Shown here: positions 23,251 through 39,010 of the stretch, piece by piece
Layout of the letters: every line of letters begins with the position of its first letter
Numbering within the stretch: the stretch's first letter is position 1
NCBI RefSeq assembly: GCF_902635505.1
Contig: NC_045427.1
Span: forward strand, 213,852,422-213,916,421
Length of the DNA: 64,000 bases
DNA from: Sarcophilus harrisii
Lineage: Eukaryota > Chordata > Mammalia > Dasyuromorphia > Dasyuridae
Direction of reading: 5' to 3'
Program-made: the position numbers and the translations under genes
Notes under the pieces: model-generated
The model's database searches: none
What the model was told of the DNA's origin: nothing
The model's input: the letters and a program-made list of their open reading frames with translations, nothing else

Positions 23251-26200
23251 ATGCCCCGAAGGAAGCAAAGCCACCCACAGCCCGTGAAATGTGAGGGGGT
23301 CAGGGGTCAGGGGGGAAGGAGCGCAGGGGCAGGGGGAGGGGAGTTGGGGCGGGGCGGGGGAGGGGTCAGTCGTGGGGTGGGGGAGGGGTGGAGCCGAGGT
23401 GGGGGGGCTCGGAGACTGGGGGGGAGGAGCGCAGGACGAACCCCCGGAGCCCGGTGTAGTGGGCAGTGCGAGGGTCCAGCAGAGCTCAGGCCTCCGCCCT
23501 CCCCGAGGAGCAGTCAGGGCACAGTGGCAGGCAGGGGCAGGTGCCCTTGCTTTGGGGGAAGGTGGGCAAGCCCCCCTCCCCCCCCGAGGCAGAGCCGGCA
23601 AGCTTTGTGTCTCTCCATAGTGGACACGGAAGACCCCCTGGAGGAGGGGCCGGGGGCCCTGGTGTTGGAGAGTGACTTGCTGCTAGGCCAGGATCTGGAG
23701 TTTGAGGAGGAAGAGGAAGAGGAAGAGGAGGAGGAGGAGGAGGAGGAGGAAGAAGGTGACGGCAGCAGTGACCAGCTCATGGGCTTCGAGAGGGACTCAG
23801 AAGGTGGGTGAAGGGTCGCTCGCTCGGCCGTCCGCTCGGTCGGGAGGTTTGAGGTTTATGGGTCAGAGCCCTGCTGACCCGGAATGAACACGTTTAGACT
23901 GGGGCTCAATCTCGGGGAAGAGAAAAGGAAGTCTTGTCCTGGTCCAGAACCGAATTAGGCCGGGGTTGGGGTTTTCTGGTTTTTTGACTTGATTCACTAT
24001 TTTGCAAGACTCTGACCATATTGTTAAGTCTGTTCGTGTGTCCCTGTGCATCTAGTCTCTTAGCTTGCCGCCTGTTATCTCTCTGGCCCTCAGCTTGGGG
24101 TGCCCGGGTCCTGAAAGCCTCAGCCTAGGGATTGGCACCTTAAGAACGACTTTCTTTCATGTGGCCAGTTGGGACCACTCCAAACCTTTCTAGCTCCTGA
24201 CTTGTAGTTAGACCTTCCCTACTCTTTAACCATTATTTGATTCCTACTTTCCTATTTTATAACCCTTTTTATGCCTTACTTATTTCTCAGAAGCATTATG
24301 AAAATGAATGAGGGACTCTATGATAAAGTTCTGTGCACATGGAAGGTGGTGTATTTCTTTTTTTTAATTGTCATTGTAACCATCCTGAAACTTGCTTTTT
24401 TAAGTGTATACTAAGATTTGAAGGGTGGTACAAACTTAACCTAGCTCATTATACTAATGATTCATTCTTTAGGCTGTGGTCCTTTATGACTCCTAGATGT
24501 TTATCTTGAGTTGACTTGGGCATCTCATCACATTTTGGATTTATTTGCTCTATACGTTTCCTCTTTTTTCTCCTTGTTATGTCTTTACCCATGTTTGTGT
24601 CACAATGTGGAAGGGATCAAACAATGCTGTCGTTTTATCAAGCCAGCTGTTGATCAGAACCGACAAGGCTGGTTTCTGCATCAAAAGGAGGCTTTTCGTT
24701 TACCTGCCAAACATTCACTGACACTGAACTTGATTTTCTAGAGTAAATTCAAAAAGATTAACCATAGGATAGGAAGTAGGGGAATAGCTTCTCTGTCCCC
24801 TAGTAAATGAAATGAGTTATGTTAAGGGAAGAAGGAAAGGCGAGTTCTCCTGGATGATGAAACAGGGGAGTGAGAACTAGGAGGAGATAGGCCTACCACG
24901 ACCCACTTTTGACATCCCCTCCTGTGTCTGTCTTGCCAGGAGACTCTCTAGGGACCCGGCCAGGGCTGCCCTATGGACTGAGTGACGACGAATCTGGGGG
25001 CGGCCGGGCGCTGAGCGCAGAGAGTGAGGTTGAGGAACCAGCCAGGGGCCAAGGGGAGGCTGGGGGTGAGAGGCCAGGCCCAGCTTGCCAACTGTGTGGG
25101 GGGCCTGCTTGTGAAGGACCATGCTGTGGGGCAGGAGGACCAGGTGGGGGACCGCCACTCCCCCCGCGGCTGCTGTATTCCTGTCGGCTTTGCGCCTTCG
25201 TGTCCCACTATTCTAGCCACTTGAAGCGGCACATGCAAACCCACAGTGGGGAAAAGCCATTCCGCTGTGGCCGCTGCCCCTATGCCTCTGCCCAGCTTGT
25301 CAATCTGACACGCCACACCCGCACCCACACTGGTGAGAAGCCGTACCGCTGTCCCCATTGCCCCTTTGCCTGCAGCAGCCTGGGCAACCTGAGGCGCCAT
25401 CAGCGCACCCACACAGGCCCCCCTGGCCCTCCCTGCCCGACCTGCGGCTTCCGGTGTTGTGCCCCAAGACCCCCCAGGCCTCCCAGCCCCACGGAGCAGG
25501 AGGGGGCTGTGCCCCACCGACCAGAAGGTAACGGGCCAAGAAGGAGGGTGGCTCAGGGACCAAGAAACCAGGGACAGAAGGGCAAGCGGTCCTTCAATAC
25601 CTGGAGTCACAGCCCATGCTCTGACCTTCTCCCCACAGATGCTGTGCTCCTTCCAGATTTGAGCCTCCATGTGCCGCCAGGTGGTGCCAGTTTCCTGCCA
25701 GACTGCGGGCAGCTGCGGGGAGAGGGGGAGGGGCTGAGAGGTACTGGACCAGAGCCACTGCCTGAGCTGCTGTTCCCTTGGGCCTGTCGAGGCTGTGGGC
25801 AAGAGTTGGAGGAAGGGGAAGGTGAGGGAGGCCGCCTGGGTGCCGCCATGTGTGGGCGCTGCATGCGGGGAGAAGCTGGAGGGGGAGGCAGCGGGGGCCC
25901 CCGAGGTCCTGGAGATAAGGGCTTTGCCTGCAGTCTCTGCCCCTTCGCTACTCACTACCCCAACCACCTAGCCCGGCACATGAAGACACACAGTGGCGAG
26001 AAGCCATTCCGCTGTGCCCGCTGCCCCTATGCCTCAGCCCACCTGGACAACCTGAAGCGGCACCAGCGAGTACACACGGGGGAGAAGCCCTACAAGTGCC
26101 CCCTATGCCCTTATGCCTGTGGCAACCTGGCCAACCTCAAACGCCACGGTCGAATCCACTCGGGCGACAAGCCCTTCCGCTGCAGTCTCTGCAACTACAG

Positions 26201-26462
26201 CTGTAATCAGAGCATGAATCTGAAGCGCCACATGCTCAGGCACACAGGAGAGAAGCCCTTCCGATGTGGGACCTGCGCTTACACGACAGGCCACTGGGAC
26301 AACTACAAGCGCCATCAGAAGGTGCATGGCCATGGAGGGGCTGGAGGGCCCGCCTCAGAAGGGTGGGCACCACCCCACAGCACATCCTCTGCCCTCAGCC
26401 CTCATGGCCCCACATCTCTGAGCACCACCAGTGGTAGGGGACTCCACACGGATTCACCCTGA
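23251..26462 (+). CDS. ZNF513: Zinc finger protein 513 (eight C2H2 fingers)
   Basis: DNA-binding regulator expressed in retina; human mutation is linked to retinitis pigmentosa. Four coding exons: 23,251-23,305; 23,621-23,803; 24,940-25,527; 25,639-26,462, all phase-matched, 549 residues (human 541). The start 'MPRRKQSHPQPVKCEG' matches the family exactly. Residues about 60-80 hold a run of 17 Glu and 'SDQLMGFERDSEG'. Fingers 1-3 lie at about residues 159-237 ('YSCRLCAFVSHYSSHLKRHMQTH' type, joined by HSGEKP/HTGEKP linkers). Fingers 4-8 lie at about 371-505, ending 'GHWDNYKRHQKVH'. Every Cys/His ligand is present. Between the two clusters is a Gly/Pro-rich stretch with extra CxxC pairs ('CRGCGQ', 'MCGRC') that are not standard fingers. 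The first donor is GTCAGG. It converges on SNX17. Confidence 0.97.
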
Positions 26463-26800
26463 AACAGGTCCTCCCCTCAACACTGGACTCCACATGGACC
26501 AGCTCTATACAGACTTGAGGCTGAGGCCTGCCTCCCCTCCCCACCCAAGCCCTTTTTTTCTTCTTCCCCCCGCTGGCCAGGGGCTCCATACAGACTAATC
26601 CAGACCCTTACATGGACCAGCCCAGAATCCCATGGAGGGGGGACCCTCACATGGACCAGGAGGCCTTGCCTTCAACACTCCTTGAGTGCAGTGGAGAAGG
26701 CCCTCTCCTCACCTCCCCTGTCAGCCTAGGGGCTGTTGAGGGAATAGCTGGGGGCCTGCCCAGCTCCCACCTCTTTATTTAACTTATTTCAGTGCTTTAT

Positions 26801-26806
26801 AATAAA
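26801..26806 (+). terminator. ZNF513: ZNF513 poly(A) signal AATAAA
   Basis: AATAAA 339 bp after the stop, followed by a GT-rich run ('GTCTGCTGTGGTGG') at about 26,826. Cleavage is expected near 26,820. Confidence 0.85.
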
Positions 26807-26925
26807 GGAAACACTAACGGAGCTATGTCTGCTGTGGTGGCAGAGCTGGGCACAGAGCTCCTCTGGGAAAGAAAGCAGGGCCAAGTGAGAGGGGAACGCC
26901 AGAGGCAGGCAGCGATCAGGCGGAG

Positions 26926-26931
26926 TTTAAT
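26926..26931 (-). terminator. SNX17: SNX17 poly(A) signal ATTAAA
   Basis: TTTAAT on the plus strand, i.e. ATTAAA on the minus strand, in context 'CCCATCATTAAACTCCGCC', 333 bp beyond the SNX17 stop. Another minus-strand AATAAA (26,779-26,774) lies further on, inside the ZNF513 3'UTR, and would be an overlapping alternative. Confidence 0.7.
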
Positions 26932-27263
26932 GATGGGGCAGCAGGGCCAAACTATACACAGAGGCTCTTCCCAACCCTGCCTCCCCTCCTTCCCTCCAAT
27001 CAGGGATTAAAAGCAGCTCAGGGGCATGGGAATCTCCATCCTCCAAACAGGTGTCCATGGTCCATAGGGCTTTGTGCAAAAATACTAAATGCTAATTTGG
27101 CATTAGGAGCAGGGGAGGGGAGTGGTTAGGAGGCCACTGGCTCGGGAAAGGCAAGGAGATAAAAGAGGAGGGTAAAGGGGCCCCCAGCCTGGGGGGCACA
27201 GGCACAGGGCGAGTTCCTGTACATTCCTCCGTAGGAGCTGGAGGAGTCATCCATGAGTGGAGG

Positions 27264-30200
27264 TTACAGATCCTCATCCCCAATGCCTTCAAAAGCATAA
27301 TTGCCATGAACGTCACTGGTGCTGGTGTCAGGGCTAGGGCTGCTGATCCCTCGAAGGCTCACAGCACTCAGTTTGCTCTGTAATAAGGATAAAGGGGGAG
27401 ATCAGAAGGCTGAAGACCCTCCAAAAATATCAACTTCACCCACCCTGAGCTGGGAACTCACTGAGAGTTTGACCATTGACTCCCGGGTAGCATCAGGTGA
27501 ATCCTGGGGAAACAGGGAACAGAAATAGTATCAAACAAGGGCAACACTGGTTTCAGATCAGATAGCTAAAAGCGGGTAAAACTTACAAGCAGTGGTGGGG
27601 ACTTTACTGCTTGCTGACTGTCTGAGCGCCTCAGGGTCCCACCTGCTCGTCTCCGTAGCATCTGTGAATGAAAAATAAATGCTTCAATTACTGAGACAGA
27701 TGCATTGACTGAATAGCAGAATGAAACTATACCAACCCATTCCCACTAACAAGGTAAGGAAAAATAGGTTCACCTCTCACCTTTCTGATACTCCCCCCTG
27801 ATTTCTTCACCATCAGTTCATCCACCATGGACTGCAAGCAGATGCTCATCATGATGGCCTAAGGATAAGAGTAGAGCTTAACTACGACAAGGGGTCCCAA
27901 AATACCACAAAGCCACCTTAAAAGAACACCTATGACATGGAAAGGTGAAGCATATTCAGGGATGTAGACTTCCTGGACCCAGATACACAATAGATAATAA
28001 AAGGCCACAGCATGGGACAGCTATGGCTAAGTGGGGGGAGGCTTATGTGTGTGTGTGTGTGCGCGTGTTCGAGTGCATGTCATAATTGAAGATCAAGTCC
28101 ACACCTGTGGGCTGGTGATGGTGACCCATTGCAGCCGGTCCTTGCTCATGAGATACTCAAATGCTAGTTCTAGCCGAACCTCTCCTCGGCCTCGGCCTGG
28201 GCTGCTCGTGCTCCCACTGGGCAGCGGTACCTGGTGGTATGAAGAACAGAGCTAAGCTTACCTGGACTACATTTCCCTTCCTCCCTAACTCCTCTTATCC
28301 TTAACATTCTCATTTCCTAAGCCATTAACTCTGTCAGACTTCCCAGCGAGTGTACCATATGAGTTACCTTCGAGAAGTCCCTCATGTGTCTGTACCCCAA
28401 CTCACAGAGGAAGTAACCCGCCAGCACCGCATGCGGGTGACCCGGAAAGATCCCTCACGAAGTTGCTGACCAGGCAGGCGGAGTTGAAGGCTGAGCTCAC
28501 TGTTGCCGGCACTCACTACCACAGGGCAGCCCTTCTCTGGGAAGTCAGCCACACAAGGCTCAAACCGAAGATAGCCATAATGCCTCAGGGTCTGTGCTAA
28601 CCGTAGAAACTGAAATGGAACACAAATGCAACATACAGAGTCAGAAGAGAGTTTCAAAAGAATTATACTCAAGGGAAAACTGGTGAAGACGGGGCAGCTC
28701 ATGTTAAAAAGGAGCATACAGAGACAAGTAGTGCCATCTGTACCTCTTTCTTGGAGACCTTCTCCTGCAGAGACTTGAGTTGTCGGTGTTGTTCCTTAGT
28801 AACCAGGATCCAGCCATGCTCAATGTCAGAAACTGTCTATAGGGGGGGAAAAGAGTGCAGAGTAAGGGGAGAAATACTGTTAGCCACAATGGTAAGTCCA
28901 AGCTGCCTTCTTCCCAGGAGTCTCATTTCAAAGGGATCAAGGTGGGTTTTCTGAGAACATAGAAGTAGAGTGTGAAAGCAATTTTCTTGGGCAATTCCCA
29001 CTTTACCTGAGCATAAAGTAGATTCAGTCCAACCCGGTTCTCCATAACATCATCATCATAGGCAGAGTCCCAATAACTGAAGCCGAGGGGAAAAAAAATG
29101 GTAACAGGCTAAGATGGCTAAGGCACAGCACAGGTACAGGAAAAAGCTTAGGAAATTCTTGCCTAGCACCCCTTTCCTGATTTCTGCCCCTTCTATGCCC
29201 TAACAACCCACACCTGAGGCTGCCCCAATGCACTAGGCCATCCCTGACCTCTTCCTAAGCACAATCTTATACTCTTGACTCCGTAGGCTGGTAACGGACA
29301 CATAAGGCAGTTCAAACTCCTGCAATTTCCGTACAACTGTGGGAGAGATAAGAGGAAAACATGAGACTTGTGAAGGGGGGAAGATCAGAAGGGATAGAAA
29401 CCTGACATCATGAAACACTGTGGTCTTGTGAATCAGAGGGAGGTGTTCAGGACTGGTCATCCTAAGATATTGGTAATGACTGGTGACTCACAGGAGAATG
29501 CCCCATCCTCTTGCTCTCGAACGAGAAAGAGGCTGAAGTAGCCAATCAAGTCATCTGGAAGGTCCAACTTTGCAGCCACTGCCTGGGGAGATGAACACGA
29601 ATAACAGCTGTTCACACACTCCCAAGTTCCCCATTATCACTCAAGGCTGACGGTGAAGAAGCAGGCAGGGGGCTCACCTCCAAGACATCTTCAGTCTGGT
29701 CAGAAGTCAGAATAGTGACTAGCACCTTCTGCCCATTGCTTAGTAGCACCTCCAGGGATACCTCCTCAGTAGGTACCTGCTGCGTTTCCTGGATATAAAT
29801 AATATATTTATTTATATCCTGGATAGCTCTTTGCTATCCAGGCCTGGATAGCTTTGCAATGCTCAGACCCCATCCTGGAGTTGACAATTCACAAGATTTC
29901 ACAGTATCTAGCTCCTTAACTCCTTTAATTCTTAAGCCCCACAGAAAGATACAGGCTGCCTTAATCTCATCTCTAAAGCACAGACTATTACACAGAGCCA
30001 TGGGATTAGAATCCAAATTTAGTCTTGATTGCCTTCTGCCTACCCTCCTAAAATGACAGTCCTCTAGCTCTCAGCTTCTTAAACTTATGGTTTGCAGCCC
30101 CATAAGGAGTCTCATAACTAAATATGGAGGTCAGGAAATTATGATTTATTATCTGTAAATGTTTGATTTGTATAATTATGTCATATACTCAGAATCACAA

Positions 30201-33103
30201 AAGTTTCTCAGAAGGGGTCAAAGTGCAAAAAGTTTAAGAAGTTCTGTTCTAGCTTTTGCTCTTTCCTATTTATCTCAGTCCTAAACAACTCACCTGTTGT
30301 GCCCGCCGAAGGAAACTATTAAATGTCTCACTGCCCCCAAGCAATGGATCTTGTCGAACTGTAAGGGAGTAAAAAAAGTTATAGCTATGTACCAGCTGTT
30401 CAGGCTCCCACAACCCTTGGCTACCCCAGTTCTGTTCCTGATTGATCCCACCCCTGGTTTCATATCCTGGACTGATGTTAATTACTGCTAACTCCTTGAG
30501 CTGGCCTCACCTCACTCACTCACTCCTTGCATAAATTCTTCACCTGCCCCACCCTTGGCTGGTCCTGCCATCTAGTTAGGTCCAATCTACAGAGCTAAGG
30601 AAATAATAGTAGAGTTAATCTAAAGCAGGTAAGAAACAAATTAAATCTCTCCCCTCCCTGTCTCCCAATTTATATTAATAAAGTATCACTTAATGTTATT
30701 TAGGTAGTTCTTTAAAATATTAATAAACAAATTATTTTGTCAACATAGCTTTTGCAAATCTAAGGCATTATTCATTTCTGCTCAAGAACGTTTTTCTTTG
30801 GTTCTGCTACTACAACAAACAAGTGACTGTGGGACTTAGAAGTGAATCAGAAACCTTCTAAACAACCAGCACTATTTGGCCATCCTGTTCTGTTTCTCAT
30901 CTTTCTCCAATCAACCAACCCAACATTCCAACTCACCAGCCTGCATGTATTTCTCCAGCTGCTCCCTTCGCTGTTCTACTTCAGCTGGTGTTAGAGTAAA
31001 TAGCTTCTTCGGGGGAAATGCAGGGAGAACATTAGCCCCATACTCCTTCCGAAGCTGTTGGGAGAAAAAAGGGCAATTCCACAAAGAAGTGAAGGGATGC
31101 AACTAAAGATAGGCTCCACTAGGCTCTTTAATCAATCAAGCTCAATTTTCCAAACTTCAATTCTCCAGTCCCTTGTTCCCTGCATTTAAAAACAACAACA
31201 ACAAAACAAAACAAAACAAAAAAAACCCTGACTACTTGGGAAAAAAACCTTTCTTCTTGCAGAAAAAATATCTCAAAAGAATCAGGTGTACCCCAAGGAT
31301 AAAATACCCTTATCTTTTGCCCTCAAAATAAACAAGTCAGCCCTTCAAGATGAAGCTAGATGGAACCAGGACCACAATCTAAAGTCCCTTTACCAAGTCA
31401 CTTAAGTTCCTGTATTAACTGAACCCTAATAAATTACATAGCAGCAGGCAAGAAAAACTTAAGAGGAACACATTAATCATCAGACAGTCCTTAAAGAGCT
31501 TTCAATCTAATAGATAAGTCAGTGAAGGATAACAGATTTAGTGGAACTGAAAGGTACTCCAGATAAGTTTATTTTTTTTAAAATAGTTTTGTGGACTGAG
31601 AGAAAAAAAACCTTGACCATAATCATAACATCTGGGATTTGGACTTTTAAAAACTCAACTCCTGATGCTGTGTGCTTTTTCCACTGTCATACATAGAGAT
31701 AAGTGTAATAGATGAGTTAATTTAACATTACAAAGGCTGCCAGAATTTTGAGCTCAAGTAACTTGGTTCCAATTCTTGCCACCATAGGGTAGATAGCTGT
31801 GCATGTGAAGGCAATTCACTTAACCTGTGGTTTGCCTCAGTTTCTTCATCTGTAAAACAGGAATAATAACAGCACCTACCTCCCAAGGTGGTTGTGAAGA
31901 TCAAATGAGAAAATAATTGTAAAGCTTAGCACAGCACCCGGCACACAGTAGTTGTTTCACAAATGTTGGCTATTCTTATTCTCATTCCTACCTGTGTGAC
32001 TTTAGGTGAATCACAACCTGGGTCAGTCTTTGCTATACAAGGAAGCCGTAGTATACGTGGCCATTATGGTCTCTCTCATCTCTAACCTCTATATTGCAGT
32101 GGTTTTGAGACATAATGTGCCGATCAGACAGCGTACCCTCCCCATTCCGTGAATGGTAATGAATATTTTTTTAAGTTGGTTAAAATAATGAAAGGAAAAA
32201 GTTGGGCGTTTAGAGGAAGCGAGCCCGGAGCTGCGATTTGCAAACTGAAAGGAACGAAGTCTGGCAGTGAGGAAGTGAGAACTGCTCTACACGCTGGCGA
32301 GGCAGGCAGAGGAAGATCGGGTAGGGCGGGGGGCAAGGAAAGCCCAGCTGGAAAGGAAGGTGTGGGCTGGAGATGACAAGGGAAGGGCCTGCGCGCTGCC
32401 CGAGGCGTGCCCATCCGGGAGCGCAGGGCTGGGTAACGGGGGACGCAGCTGCTGCGGGCCAGGGGAGTGTCGAGTCGCACCTGCTCATGCAGCCCCAGGA
32501 GCTGGCTGTAGCGCACCCGGCAGTGCAGGACTCCGTTCACGTGGATGTTGTAGGCCTGCAGAGACAGAGGCAGGTACAGGCCTGAGACCCCGAGACCCGC
32601 CGACGCCGACCCGCCCCCTGGGCGCCACGCCCCGGCAGCCCCTTCCCCTCAGGCAGCGGGTCACGCGCGGGCAAGAAGGCGACAGGCGCTGCGACTCCCG
32701 GCCCCGAGGATCCCAGGACGGGTCAGGGGACTCGGCGCGCGCCGAGGGAGTAAAGATCACGCAGGAGGCGGCGTCCGCACCGGGAGGAAGAAGGCCGGGT
32801 CAGCTGATGGGCTGTCTGACCAGAGTCCCCCCGGGCGAGGCTGCCCGAGCTGCGGGATGCCGGACGGAAGCCGTGACGGGACGCGCCAGCCCGTCCCCCT
32901 TCCCCCGACACGGACGGCGGCCGAGAAGCCTGGGGGCCTCTCGTCCTGAGGGGCAAAGGGGCTCAGATACCCCAGTGACCGAAGGGCTGGGCCCGTTACT
33001 CCAAGCCAACCCCGCCCCGTCCCGCCCCTCCTCTCCTCACCACGTAGTTGGAGCTGCCGCTGTCCCCGCTGCGGGACTCGGTTTCGGGGATGGAGAAATG
33101 CAT
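27264..33103 (-). CDS. SNX17: Sorting nexin 17
   Basis: Endosomal adaptor that binds PI3P and NPxY cargo (LDLR family, integrin beta-1, APP) and passes it to the Retriever complex for recycling. Fifteen exons in transcript order: 33,103-33,041; 32,555-32,481; 31,054-30,937; 30,358-30,294; 29,788-29,678; 29,582-29,492; 29,336-29,249; 29,076-29,007; 28,836-28,744; 28,609-28,406; 28,230-28,105; 27,858-27,781; 27,661-27,587; 27,503-27,462; 27,377-27,264. All phases fit and give 470 residues, as in human. The N-terminus 'MHFSIPETESRSGDSG' leads into the PX domain (about 1-109; 'CRVRYSQLLGLHEQ', 'LPAFPPKKLF'). A FERM-like module follows (about 115-400; 'SLEVLLSNGQKVLV', 'GYFSLFLV', 'QLRLPGQQLREGSFRV'). 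The last residues 'FEGIGDEDL' are the conserved Retriever-binding tail. It shares its promoter with EIF2B4. Confidence 0.98.
28046..28069. repeat. short (TG)n/(CG) run
   Basis: 'TGTGTGTGTGTGTGTGCGCGTG' in a SNX17 intron, next to exon 11. Confidence 0.85.
29791..29840. repeat. two adjacent perfect hairpins at the SNX17 exon 5 acceptor
   Basis: 29,791-29,819: perfect 12-bp arms GGATATAAATAA / TTATTTATATCC around TATAT. 29,820-29,840: perfect 8-bp arms TGGATAGC / GCTATCCA around TCTTT. A third copy of TGGATAGC is at 29,845-29,852. On the transcribed (minus) strand the first hairpin runs directly into the AG of the exon 5 acceptor (plus 29,789-29,790). Confidence 0.9.
30071..30247. mobile_element. 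short hAT-type miniature transposon
   Basis: About 177 bp with inverted ends 'CAGCTTCTTAAACTT' and 'AAGTTTAAGAAGTTCTG'. Nearly identical 8-bp flanks TCTAGCTC (30,063-30,070) and TCTAGCTT (30,248-30,255) are the likely target duplication. Interior 'GAAATTATGATTTATTATC'. It lies in SNX17 intron 4, ending 46 bp from exon 4. Confidence 0.8.
31745..31990 (+). repeat. MIR CORE-SINE
   Basis: 'CAATTCACTTAACCTGTGG', 'GCCTCAGTTTCTTCATCTGTAAAACAGG', 'CACCTACCTCCCAAGGTGGTTGTGAAG', 'TAAAGCTTAGCACAGCACCCGGCAC'. A good sense MIR in SNX17 intron 2. Confidence 0.85.
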
Positions 33104-33265
33104 CTTCCCGGCTGTGAAGCCCAGCCGGGCTCCGGACTCCTAGTGCCGCTGCTCCTCCGCTCGTCTCCGCCGCTCAGCGCGCCCCCGCCACCACACTCGC
33201 CATTTTGGGGGCCGAGGGGAACGCGGGGAGGGGGGGGGGGATGGAGTGGGGCGGGGTCAAATGCA

Positions 33266-33281
33266 TGCTGGGAATCGTAGT
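33266..33281 (-). promoter_or_regulatory. ZNF143/STAF-type site 1
   Basis: TGCTGGGAATCGTAGT. On the minus strand this reads ACTACGATTCCCAGCA, close to the known ACTACAATTCCCAGCATGC motif; the flanking 'ATGCA' extends the match. Confidence 0.8.
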
Positions 33282-33340
33282 TTGCGAGTGCCCGTGATGC
33301 ACGCTGGGTCAGAGGCTCGGAAGGCAAGGGGTGTGATGCC

Positions 33341-33356
33341 TATCGGGAATTGTAGT
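33341..33356 (-). promoter_or_regulatory. ZNF143/STAF-type site 2
   Basis: TATCGGGAATTGTAGT. Minus strand ACTACAATTCCCGATA: the ACTACAATTCCC half is perfect, the distal half weaker. 75 bp from site 1. Confidence 0.7.
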
Positions 33357-33414
33357 CAGTAGTTAGCAACTGTGCCTACTCAACTCGGATATCCGTAAGA
33401 GGGGCTTCAGTGTG

Positions 33415-33430
33415 TGCTGGGAATTGTAGT
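33415..33430 (-). promoter_or_regulatory. ZNF143/STAF-type site 3
   Basis: TGCTGGGAATTGTAGT. Minus strand ACTACAATTCCCAGCA, a perfect match to the motif core. 74 bp from site 2 and 128 bp before the EIF2B4 ATG. Confidence 0.85.
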
Positions 33431-33557
33431 CGCCCATCTCCCGTGTGCTGTTCTTAACTCCGACTGGGCGGGCGCTCTGACCTCGGGGCCGAGTGGGTCT
33501 GGTAATCAGGGTTGGAAGCGCCTGGTCGGCGGAGCCGCGGAGGAGTCCGGGCCGCGG

Positions 33558-38330
<4,773 letters not shown>

Positions 38331-38350
38331 GGTGTGGAATGGCCAGGGTT

Positions 38351-38356
38351 AATAAA
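38351..38356 (+). terminator. EIF2B4: EIF2B4 poly(A) signal AATAAA
   Basis: AATAAA only 21 bp after the stop, giving a very short 3'UTR, as in the human gene. Confidence 0.85.
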
Positions 38357-38814
38357 TGATATCCTCTCTCCCCATAGCAACTCTGCCTCCTTTCTCTATA
38401 TTTTTCCTGTTACCTTTACAGTCATTCATAATTCAGTTTCCTGTGTTAACTCAGGTACTTCAGGGAATCTTTGGTGGGGAGATCATCATAGGTGCCTCTT
38501 AAGTACCACTGGTCTGTCCTTGAAGGTGAAGGGAAAAGTCTGGTTTTGCATCAGAAACAATTGAAATGTGGACCTGGGTTATGACCACTGCTTTTCAGCT
38601 TTTGGGTCAATGCTGTAGGAGGTAAATCTTCAACTGCACTTCCTTTCTGTGCAAGGGCTAGCCATACCTTCAGGCCTTTATTTCCAAAGAGGGCTTAACC
38701 CAAATTCTGATCCCTGAGCTATACCAGTCTCGGTCAGCCTTAAAGCTACATCCAGTGGACACCTTAAGGAATCACAGCCTTGAGAGCGTTGCATGGCATG
38801 TTTTGGGAGAGATG

Positions 38815-39010
38815 CTAGATTGGGAGCCAAGGGGACTAAGTTGGACTCCTGCCTTTCTGTTTCTTACTCTCTCTGACTTTGTGAGACAGACCCTCCAGCC
38901 CCTTTTCCCTAAATGTAAAATTGAAGCCAAAAGTATTGGCAGTATTTACCTCTAGCTTGTGAAGACCATGTAAGATGGAGTGAATATGAAAAGCTCTGTA
39001 ACCATCTGAA
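38815..39010 (+). repeat. decayed MIR
   Basis: 'CTAGATTGGGAGCC', 'GGACTCCTGCCTTTCTG', 'CCCTAAATGTAAAATTGAAG', 'AAAGCTCTGTAACC' follow MIR order with many changes. Confidence 0.45.

Larger units (their letters stand above)
33104..33557. promoter_or_regulatory. bidirectional CpG promoter of SNX17 (-) and EIF2B4 (+)
   Basis: Only 454 bp separate the two start codons. The island spans about 32,300-34,050. A YY1-like CGCCATTTTGG lies at 33,198-33,208 on the SNX17 side, and three ZNF143-type sites sit in the middle. There is no TATA box. Divergent genes sharing such an island are common in mammals. Confidence 0.9.

Noticed and set aside
22400-23811. long GC-rich frames on both strands around the ZNF513 promoter
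   Set aside because: Low-complexity Gly/Arg/Pro translations of a CpG island; apart from the uORFs described, none has coding character.
24948-25967. 339-codon minus frame over ZNF513
   Set aside because: Antisense shadow of the zinc-finger exons; its length comes from the coding bias on the other strand.
32360-33280. 306-codon plus frame over SNX17 exons 1-2
   Set aside because: CpG-island shadow on the strand opposite SNX17; no family match, and GC-rich islands are poor in stops.
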